Positions 23,407-29,499 of a DNA stretch of 29,499 nucleotides are shown one piece after another. The notes under the pieces were generated by a model. The model made no database searches, was not told the origin of the DNA, and saw only the letters and a list, made by a program, of their open reading frames with translations. Each line of letters opens with the position of its first letter. Position 1 is the first letter of the stretch. Position numbers and translations under genes: made by a program. The DNA comes from an uncultured Chlorobiaceae bacterium (lineage in GTDB: Bacteria > Bacteroidota > Chlorobiia > Chlorobiales > Chlorobiaceae), in contig CAIXCO010000153.1 of the NCBI GenBank assembly GCA_903917955.1, positions 1 to 29,499 of the forward strand, given 5' to 3'.

Positions 23407-24956
23407 ACGTTCTCCTTCTCCGGGTATCCGGATATGTTTTCCTGCATATACTCTTTTATAAGATCCTGATCCGAAAAAAAATGTTTCTTTCCCGCAATCT
23501 CCTGATACTTTTCATGCCCTTTTCCTGCCACAAGAAGGACATCTCCCTTTTTAAGCATCTGAACAGCCCTCCTGATGGCTTCCGCCCGGTCGCTGATCCT
23601 CATATAATGGTCACCGATAATGCCTCGCTCAATCTCATCCAGAATCAACTCCGGCTCTTCGTTACGGGGATTGTCGGAGGTAATGATAACCTCATCGGCC
23701 ATTTCGGAAGCTATACGACCCATTTCGGGGCGTTTTGTTCGATCCCTGTTACCGCCGCACCCGAAAACCACAACAAGACGAGATCCGTCAGGCTTCAGCC
23801 CCCTCAAAGCTTCAAGCGCCTTAAAAAGCGCATCGGGAGTGTGGGCATAATCAACAAAAACACACCATCCTTCACGGCTCTCACCAACCCGCTCCATACG
23901 CCCCTCAACCCTCGATACCGCCGAAAGAGAGCGGCAGATCTCTTCGGGAGCCAGCCCCATACCGGTACCAATGGCCGCAGCTTCAAGCACATTCATGACA
24001 TTGAAACGCCCCGGAAGCCCAACCTGCATTGTCATCTGCGCATCAGGAAAATGGAGATCAATACTGCTTGATGCCAAAGAGCTCTCAAGAAGCTCTGCCT
24101 CAAACAGGCGCCCGCACAGCAAGAGAGGTGAGACGCCTTGCTGCAACGTACAACAATATATTTTATCACGTGCTACGCGATCAGCCATCTGCGCGGCATA
24201 GCTATCATCACTGTTGAATACCGCAAAGCCATTCGGAGCGAGCTGATCGAAGAGTTGCTGTTTGGCTAAAGCGTACTCCTGCATGGAGTTATGAAAATCA
24301 AGATGCTCCGGCGTCAGATTGGTAAAAAGCGCCGCATGAAAACGGAGACCAAAAACCCTCTGCAGCATAAGAGCGTGAGAAGAGACCTCCATGACGGCTG
24401 CCCGGCATCCCACATTCACCATCTTGCTGAAAAGAGCATGTAGACCTGGAGCCTCCGGAGTGGTACGGTCGAGAGCAATATCAAGCTCTCCAATCTGGCA
24501 GAGATTGGTTCCAATATAACCGGCAGGAATCCCGCAGGCGTTGAGCATGGCCGTGATGAGCCTTGCTGTCGTCGTTTTGCCATTGGTACCGGTAACTCCG
24601 ATAATGAGCAACCGGTCAGAGGCCTTTCCATAAAAAATTTTGGCCGCTTCAGCAAGCGCCTTTCGAGCATCAGCAACCTTGATATAGAGGCAGGAAGAGA
24701 GGAGTGTCTGTGGAAATTCCTCACAGATAACCGCTGAAGCACCCCGCTCTATGGCACTGTTTATAAAGCGGGAACCATCGTCACAATAACCTTTTATCGC
24801 CACAAAAAGTGAACCGGGAAGAACCTCTCGCGAATCACAGGTAACCATCCCAATCGCCCCTCCGATAAGGGTGTTTCCCGCAAGCGCCAAAAAGGAAACT
24901 CCCTTGAGCAACTCCTCCAATTGCACCCCTTCACTATACACTCCTGGCGCCATCAT
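23397..24956 (-). CDS. murE: UDP-MurNAc-L-Ala-D-Glu:meso-diaminopimelate ligase
   Basis: Adds the third stem-peptide residue. The 519-aa protein has TCDSREV (39-45), the ATP loop GTNGKTTT (123-130), MEVSSHAL (189-196), NLTPEHLDFH (213-222) and VDYAHTPDAL (368-377). The specificity motif is DNPR (428-431) in the C-terminal domain, which marks meso-DAP enzymes rather than L-Lys enzymes (DNPA-type), so this cell wall should be of the DAP type usual for diderms. The ATG overlaps the ftsI stop (ATGA) and a second ATG follows at once. Confidence 0.96.
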   Translation of the reverse strand: MMAPGVYSEGVQLEELLKGVSFLALAGNTLIGGAIGMVTCDSREVLPGSLFVAIKGYCDDGSRFINSAIERGASAVICEEFPQTLLSSCLYIKVADARKALAEAAKIFYGKASDRLLIIGVTGTNGKTTTARLITAMLNACGIPAGYIGTNLCQIGELDIALDRTTPEAPGLHALFSKMVNVGCRAAVMEVSSHALMLQRVFGLRFHAALFTNLTPEHLDFHNSMQEYALAKQQLFDQLAPNGFAVFNSDDSYAAQMADRVARDKIYCCTLQQGVSPLLLCGRLFEAELLESSLASSSIDLHFPDAQMTMQVGLPGRFNVMNVLEAAAIGTGMGLAPEEICRSLSAVSRVEGRMERVGESREGWCVFVDYAHTPDALFKALEALRGLKPDGSRLVVVFGCGGNRDRTKRPEMGRIASEMADEVIITSDNPRNEEPELILDEIERGIIGDHYMRISDRAEAIRRAVQMLKKGDVLLVAGKGHEKYQEIAGKKHFFSDQDLIKEYMQENISGYPEKENVCR

Positions 24957-27004
24957 CGAGATTTTGTATTAATGTTCCTTGGCGCAAGAGCCACCCTTAT
25001 CACCCTCTTTTTTGGAACCTTGCTACCGGGCGCAATGCTCTGGCGAACAACAACCCCATCAAAGTCTCCCGAATAATCTATCTCCAGATTGAGCCATTGT
25101 AACATACGCCGAGCATCTGTACCACTAAGCCCGCGAAGATCAGGAAGCACAACCGTCACAATGGAATCAATGCGCAACTTCTCCTGAGAGCGGATGGAAA
25201 GGTTTTTCTGCATCTCCTCCGAGCAGGCGATTATTCTTGATGCAATACCAGAAAAAACCGGAGCCGCAACCGTCGCGGCATAATAAGCCGTTTTGGGATT
25301 TTCTACAATCACAATAATCGCATAACGGGGACTCTCTACCGGAAAATAGCCGACAAACGACGAGACGTAGACTGGTTTGGCGTATGAACCTCCGGCTGCA
25401 CGACTCGCTGCACGCCTCGCTGTTCCTGTTTTACCAGCAACGGTCACGCCCGGCACCGCAGCATTTTTAGCAGTTCCACTATCAACGACAGCCTTGAAAT
25501 ACTCCTTTCCGAGATATCGCGCCGTTTCTGGCGAAACCACTCGCCTGACTTTTTCAGCACTGTTCTCCCGAACAATCTGGCCATTCGCATCAATGACCCT
25601 CTTTATAATATAGGGCTTCATTAAATCACCATCATTAGCAATTGCAGCATAGGACTGCAGTATCTGCAATGGAGTTGCCATAACCTGATAGCCGTATCCC
25701 ATCCAGGGAAGCGTGGTGCGATCCCAGTGAGAAAGTGAGCGGACAATTCCCGGAGCCTCTCCAACCAGTCCAACACCGGTTCTCTTTCCAAAGCCGAAAT
25801 TCCTGGTATAGGCATTAAACTTCTCACGTCCGACCTCCATGGCAGTCTTGGCTGCCACAATATTGCTTGAAAACATGATTGCCTCACGGAAGGTTATGGT
25901 GCCATAAGGCTCATGATCCCTTATCTTGAGATTGTAGATGGGCAAAACCCCATGATTAGCAAACACCTTGTCATCAGCTTTTCTGTTCAGAACTTCCGTT
26001 GCCGCAGCGGCCATGACCAGCTTGAACGTTGATCCTGGTTCGTACATTTCTGTCACCGCACGGTTTCGCGAATTTGTTTGATTCCAGGTACTTCTCCGAT
26101 TCAAATCAAAAGCAGGATTGTTGGCCATGGCAAGGATCTCGCCTGTACGGACATCCATGACAATACTTGCCGCCGCATCAGCATTGAAGGTCGTAACTGC
26201 CTTTGCAAGTTCGTCTTCAACAATACTTTGAATATTTCCGTCGATGGTCAACTGTACCGTGTTGCCTTTTATTGCATCCTGTTGCTCAGCATCGGGCGCT
26301 GGATAACGAACTCCCGTAGCAGAACGCTGAAATATTCTCGAACCGTCACGCCCTTTCAACTCTTTATCGAGCTGCAATTCCAGCCCGCTGCTTCCCTTGC
26401 TTTCGCTCGTTGCACTCCCGACAGATCCAATCACCTGAGCGGCAACATTCAGGTAATAGCGCTGCTGCTGACGGTCATACCATACACCGGGAATTTTTTT
26501 CTGCATAAGCTGCATAAGCGGCAGCGCTTTTGCGACAGATATTTTGCGACCAAGCACCGCCACGACTTTACGATGCCGCAGTTCCTGAAGACAAGCCGAC
26601 CTGTCAAGCCCTAAATATCTGGAAAAGAGGGTCGCAACAACCCCGGAATTATCGTATGTCCTCTGTTTATCACTCTTCTTGAACTTTACCGGCCTACCGT
26701 TTTTATCGAACAGTGGAGTATTACGGACAATCAAAGGATCGGCATAAAAAGAGATAGATTCAATACTTTCTGCCAGCATACGTGACTGGCGATCAAGAAT
26801 GGCACCCCGCTGGGCACGCTCAGTGACGAGCCGCTCATACTGTTTGGCAGCGTCATGCTGGTACTTTTTTGCATTGATCACTTGAATATTGAGCAACATG
26901 CCAATAATTGCAAGAATAAAAACAGAAAACGCGGCAACCACAATGCCAAGCCGCTTGCCAAACTCCCGATCGTCTGGTCTCCCACTCTGCTGCTGGTCAT
27001 TCAT
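24953..27004 (-). CDS. ftsI: Septal transpeptidase FtsI (class B PBP) with PASTA domain
   Basis: A class B penicillin-binding protein of 683 aa that cross-links septal peptidoglycan alongside FtsW. It has one membrane anchor (about 19-41) and a periplasmic pedestal domain (about 60-240). The transpeptidase domain carries all three active-site motifs: STFK with Ser325, SSN (379-381) and KTG (525-527). After it comes a single C-terminal PASTA domain (about 614-673: LPDLRGLSGTDARRML through QSIAPGSKV). PASTA is common in Gram-positive PBPs and Spo proteins and absent from E. coli FtsI. The ATG overlaps the ftsL stop by 4 nt. Confidence 0.96.
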   Translation of the reverse strand: MNDQQQSGRPDDREFGKRLGIVVAAFSVFILAIIGMLLNIQVINAKKYQHDAAKQYERLVTERAQRGAILDRQSRMLAESIESISFYADPLIVRNTPLFDKNGRPVKFKKSDKQRTYDNSGVVATLFSRYLGLDRSACLQELRHRKVVAVLGRKISVAKALPLMQLMQKKIPGVWYDRQQQRYYLNVAAQVIGSVGSATSESKGSSGLELQLDKELKGRDGSRIFQRSATGVRYPAPDAEQQDAIKGNTVQLTIDGNIQSIVEDELAKAVTTFNADAAASIVMDVRTGEILAMANNPAFDLNRRSTWNQTNSRNRAVTEMYEPGSTFKLVMAAAATEVLNRKADDKVFANHGVLPIYNLKIRDHEPYGTITFREAIMFSSNIVAAKTAMEVGREKFNAYTRNFGFGKRTGVGLVGEAPGIVRSLSHWDRTTLPWMGYGYQVMATPLQILQSYAAIANDGDLMKPYIIKRVIDANGQIVRENSAEKVRRVVSPETARYLGKEYFKAVVDSGTAKNAAVPGVTVAGKTGTARRAASRAAGGSYAKPVYVSSFVGYFPVESPRYAIIVIVENPKTAYYAATVAAPVFSGIASRIIACSEEMQKNLSIRSQEKLRIDSIVTVVLPDLRGLSGTDARRMLQWLNLEIDYSGDFDGVVVRQSIAPGSKVPKKRVIRVALAPRNINTKSR

Positions 27005-27438
27005 GGCTCAAGTTCAACTGGCGGGATGCTGGAGGAAACGAGCCCAAGTGCTGATGCGTCCTGAGCAATATTACGAATACTATGCAATTCATCCATTTTG
27101 AGTTCCTGTGACGTTATGACACTGGAGGTCATCTGTATCTGCTCCCGAAGCTTTTCATTCCGCAGGGCAAGATCATTGATGGCAAGATTGTTATTTGTCT
27201 GGAAAAGAATAATTCCTACCCCGGCCAGAATGTACAAAAAAGAGCTTGGACGCAACAACGAACTGATATCGAACTCAAGCGTATTACTGATCAGCTCCCT
27301 GAACCCTGAATCGTGACGCACTTTGACCTCGCTGAAACGCCCGGAAACATGCTGCCCACCCGTTATTTTTTTTCCAACGACTTTAATACCCCTTAACAGC
27401 TTATAAAAAAAGGAACTCAACGCATTACGATCATCCAT
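27001..27438 (-). CDS. ftsL: FtsL-like division protein
   Basis: A 145-aa bitopic protein in the standard ftsL position between rsmH and ftsI. It has a basic cytoplasmic N-terminal part of about 65 residues, longer than in E. coli, then one membrane helix (about 68-86, FLYILAGVGIILF), then a polar heptad-like segment with leucines (NLAINDLALRNEKLREQIQ) that should form the coiled coil with FtsB and FtsQ. FtsL proteins share little sequence, so the call rests on topology and position. The start is ATG 27438 with GGGAGG six nt upstream; it overlaps the rsmH 3' end by 8 nt. Confidence 0.85.
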   Translation of the reverse strand: MDDRNALSSFFYKLLRGIKVVGKKITGGQHVSGRFSEVKVRHDSGFRELISNTLEFDISSLLRPSSFLYILAGVGIILFQTNNNLAINDLALRNEKLREQIQMTSSVITSQELKMDELHSIRNIAQDASALGLVSSSIPPVELEP

Positions 27439-28423
27439 GGCAACCTCCCTGGCAAATTTTTTCAATAACCCTCAGCTTAGCACTTCTTGCTCTTGAATTT
27501 GCCGCTATCTCTTGCTGGGTTGCAACCAAAGGCTTACGGGTAACAGGCAGAACCGTGCCCCATGCAAGCGGCTCCCGCAAACCAACCCCTTTGGGACCCC
27601 AGTCACTCCTCGCTTTTTCAGCAAAAAACCTTTTCACGATTCGATCCTCAAGAGAGTGATAGGTAATGACCGCCATCCGTCCATGCTCATCAAGGCAATC
27701 AATGCCATCATAAAGCGCCTGACGAAGCACATCAAGTTCAGCATTCACCTCAATTCTCAACGCCTGAAAGACTCTCGAAAGTGTCTTGATCACCCTCTCT
27801 CCACCGTGCGCGTTACCACGAATAATATCGGCAAGCTCCTGCGTGCTGCCAACCGATCCCTGTTTCTGGCGATATGCAACAATTGCCCTCGCAATACTGC
27901 GACTCCTTGGCTCTTCTCCATAGATGTAAAAAAGCTTCGCCAGCTCCCGCTCTTCATAACCATTGACAATATCAGATGCGGTGAGGGAAGCACTACTATC
28001 CATCCTCATATCAAGCGGGCCCTCCCTCATATAACTGAACCCTCGCTCCGCCGTGTCGATCTGAAACGATGAAACCCCGAGATCAAGCAAAATTCCGGTA
28101 ACCTTCGGTTCCAACCCTTTTTCACTGCAAACCCTTGTAACAATGCCCCCAATGTCAACGAAATTTCCCTTGACCAAAGCGACCCGGGCTTCGTACCCTT
28201 TGAGCTTTTCGCCAGCCTCTCTCAACGCCTCTTCATCCTGGTCAATCCCAATCAACAGCGATGCGTCAAGGAACCCCGCATCAAAAAGCGCACGCAACAT
28301 CGCCAGAGAATGACCACCGCCTCCAAGAGTCCCATCGACATAGGTCCCTGGTTTTTTGACCAGAAATGCAACAATCTCAGTGGCAAGCACCGGATCGTGA
28401 AATAGATCTCGCGTTATAGCCAT
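27431..28423 (-). CDS. rsmH: 16S rRNA (cytosine-1402-N4)-methyltransferase
   Basis: RsmH/MraW (330 aa) uses S-adenosylmethionine to methylate C1402 in the decoding centre of 16S rRNA. The family signatures are all visible: HDPVLATE (9-16), the SAM loop DGTLGGGGHS (30-39), GIDQDEEAL, GILLDLGVSSFQID with the catalytic loop, RGFSYMREGPLDMRMD, ALRIEVNAEL and YHSLEDRIVKRFF. The start is ATG 28423, which shares one base with the mraZ stop (TGATG) and has AGGAAGG upstream; the frame reaches one codon further to a TTG. Confidence 0.97.
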   Translation of the reverse strand: MAITRDLFHDPVLATEIVAFLVKKPGTYVDGTLGGGGHSLAMLRALFDAGFLDASLLIGIDQDEEALREAGEKLKGYEARVALVKGNFVDIGGIVTRVCSEKGLEPKVTGILLDLGVSSFQIDTAERGFSYMREGPLDMRMDSSASLTASDIVNGYEERELAKLFYIYGEEPRSRSIARAIVAYRQKQGSVGSTQELADIIRGNAHGGERVIKTLSRVFQALRIEVNAELDVLRQALYDGIDCLDEHGRMAVITYHSLEDRIVKRFFAEKARSDWGPKGVGLREPLAWGTVLPVTRKPLVATQQEIAANSRARSAKLRVIEKICQGGCHG

Positions 28424-28893
28424 CAAAAGTACCTTCCTGCAAGAGAAGCAAAACGATCGGCACTCTCCTGCAAGAGAGTCACAAGACGGTCAGTATCCCA
28501 AATAATCATTTTTGTATCAGCCCCGATAATCACAACATCCTTGGTTATACCAGCATGATCAAGAAACTCTCTTGACAGCGCAATCCTCCCCTGACGGTCA
28601 AGCTCGACCGTTTCAAGACTTTCGTACATCAATGTCTTCAACAAACGCTCTTCAGGATTAAAATCCGAGAGCCCGGAGATCGACTTTCTCATTCCGGCCC
28701 AGACAAACGGCTCATAAAGTTCAATGGAACGATCAGGTGCCTTCAAAATATAGATCCCTTCAACAAAGGCAGAAACCTCATCTCCCACACCCAATGAAGC
28801 CACGGGCTCAAACTTCCGGCGAAACCTTGCAGGAATCATCAGACGCCCCTTCTCATCGACAGCATGCCTCTCTTTTCCTATAAAGCCCGCCAT
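28423..28893 (-). CDS. mraZ: Transcriptional regulator MraZ
   Basis: A 156-aa protein with two tandem AbrB/SpoVT-like DNA-binding folds: the first around DEKGRLMIPARFR (13-25), the second around ELDRQGRIALSREFL in the C-terminal half. MraZ forms a ring and in E. coli represses its own dcw promoter by binding direct repeats spaced 10 bp apart. It is the first gene of the cluster. Phased repeats of the right kind lie just upstream (see 28901-28920 and 29017-29031), consistent with autoregulation. The ribosome site is weak: a GGA about 13 nt before the ATG. Confidence 0.96.
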   Translation of the reverse strand: MAGFIGKERHAVDEKGRLMIPARFRRKFEPVASLGVGDEVSAFVEGIYILKAPDRSIELYEPFVWAGMRKSISGLSDFNPEERLLKTLMYESLETVELDRQGRIALSREFLDHAGITKDVVIIGADTKMIIWDTDRLVTLLQESADRFASLAGRYF

Positions 28894-28900
28894 TATAGAG

Positions 28901-28920
28901 AATTTCCGTTAGTTCCCGTT
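28901..28920 (-). promoter_or_regulatory. Tandem 10-bp repeat before mraZ, candidate MraZ operator
   Basis: On the minus strand, AACGGGAACT (28920-28911) is followed directly by AACGGAAATT (28910-28901), 8 of 10 positions identical, ending 7 bp before the mraZ start. The first copy overlaps TATAAC (28923-28918), the best -10 candidate for the dcw operon, though without a convincing -35. The 10-bp period is that of known MraZ sites. Confidence 0.4.
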
Positions 28921-29016
28921 ATATTTGATCTGGAAGCACACAGAGGCACTTCCCACCCGCAAGAGAAAAAAAAGCGCTAAAAAAACACCGAAAACAATCC
29001 AAGTCTTCCATTTTTT

Positions 29017-29031
29017 ACCACCCCCTACCAC
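29017..29031 (-). promoter_or_regulatory. GTGGT direct repeat, candidate MraZ box
   Basis: On the minus strand, GTGGTAGGGGGTGGT holds two GTGGT copies exactly 10 bp apart. MraZ sites described in other bacteria are G-rich repeats (TGGG or AAAGTG cores) with the same period. It lies 124-138 bp upstream of mraZ, between it and the divergent yacP-like gene, so it could affect either. Another GTGGG occurs at 28956-28952. Confidence 0.35.
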
Positions 29032-29123
29032 TATAAAATGTATAAAAAAGGATACACTAAAAAAATATTAGTCTATTTTATTACTTCAACTGAAAAAAAA
29101 ATTTCGAAGAGCCGGGTGTCCCA

Positions 29124-29499
29124 ATGAAAACAGAAGTGAACGAGATTGTGGTGGATGGCTACAACCTGATCCACAAACTTTATGAATCCCTGACCTCAGA
29201 TACTCTTGAATTTTTGCGCCTGAAAACAGAAGAACAGCTCCTCTGTTTTCAGAAAAAGAGCGGTTGCTTGATCACCATCGTCTATGATGGAAAAGGAAGT
29301 GCCAAAGAGAGCGCTTTCGGAGCGCCGTTGCACGTCGTTTTTACTCCTGCATCAAAAAGTGCCGATCTCTGGATCATTGATTACGTAAAGTCGTTGAACA
29401 CAAGAGTAAAAATGGTTACTATTGTGAGTTCGGATGATGAGATTCGACGGTACGCAACCGCGTTCGGTGCCAAATGTCTAAAATCTGAGACGTTTGCGC
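29124..29499 (+). CDS. YacP-like NYN-domain protein (3' end outside window)
   Basis: An open frame from ATG 29124 to the window end (125 codons, no stop). The start VVDGYNLIHKL (9-19) is the first motif of NYN/PIN-like nucleases, with a metal-binding Asp in DGYN. VYDGKGS (53-59), FTPASKSADLWIIDYV and VSSDDEIRRYA follow the order of the YacP/Rae1 family, whose acidic residues bind a metal ion for RNA cleavage. In Bacillus, Rae1 (YacP) is a ribosome-associated endoribonuclease. It is transcribed away from mraZ, from an AT-rich region (28965-29110). No strong ribosome site is visible. Family call is good; RNA target unknown. Confidence 0.85.
   Translation, partial: MKTEVNEIVVDGYNLIHKLYESLTSDTLEFLRLKTEEQLLCFQKKSGCLITIVYDGKGSAKESAFGAPLHVVFTPASKSADLWIIDYVKSLNTRVKMVTIVSSDDEIRRYATAFGAKCLKSETFA

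Noticed and set aside
1..29499. CRISPR arrays, insertion sequences, prophage or toxin-antitoxin genes
   Set aside because: I searched by eye for repeated spaced units, transposases, integrases and small paired genes and saw none; the window is dense housekeeping DNA.

Overview
The window is chromosomal housekeeping DNA, most probably from a green sulfur bacterium (Chlorobiaceae; Chlorobium/Pelodictyon/Prosthecochloris group). I infer this from three things: the F0-only ATP synthase operon (a, c, b, delta, with no F1 alpha/beta/gamma beside it), the Chlorobi-like protein sequences (for example an ArgRS with TIGR in place of HIGH, and EPNFST in FtsW), and the complete dcw cell-wall/division cluster with a meso-DAP-type MurE. 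The genus is not certain. I see no insertion sequence, prophage, CRISPR array or sign of recent transfer.

Layout. (1) 1-1106, minus strand: the 5' part of a bacterial deoxyhypusine-synthase-like gene, cut by the window edge, preceded by the small SRP RNA gene. (2) 1243-4753, plus strand: a probable operon of trpS, a HAD phosphatase gene and argS, with an unusual untranslated leader before trpS. (3) 4716-6425, minus: nadD, a BamD-like lipoprotein gene and tRNA-Ala(CGC) with its own promoter; nadD overlaps argS tail to tail. (4) 6482-10033, minus: an ATP synthase F0 operon (AtpQ-like, AtpI-like, atpB, atpE, atpF, atpH) closed by a perfect intrinsic terminator, with a possible small gene in front. 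(5) 9982-10809, plus: pgeF/yfiH. (6) 10819-28893, minus: a CoA-transferase/hydrolase gene at the distal end of a tightly packed dcw cluster whose transcription order is mraZ-rsmH-ftsL-ftsI-murE-murF-mraY-murD-ftsW-murG-murC-ftsQ-ftsA-ftsZ. (7) 28894-29123: a divergent control region with 10-bp-phased repeats that look like MraZ boxes. (8) 29124-29499, plus: the start of a YacP-like NYN-domain gene, cut by the window edge.

How the genes work together. The dcw genes make lipid II (MurC, D, E, F, then MraY and MurG), polymerise it at the septum (FtsW and FtsI) and build the divisome (FtsZ, FtsA, FtsQ, FtsL), with MraZ as the likely autoregulator. PgeF, encoded near the ftsZ end, is known in E. 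coli to guard the fidelity of the MurC step. Most neighbours in the cluster overlap by 1-10 nt, which suggests translational coupling.

I found no undescribed multi-gene system. The items most worth a second look are molecular oddities in otherwise standard genes: a c-subunit with a second carboxylate in its membrane helix, an ArgRS lacking both histidines of HIGH, an FtsZ with two copies of the C-terminal tail peptide, a TrpRS with an Fe-S-type cysteine pattern, a strong hairpin between atpE and atpF, and the phased repeats before mraZ.
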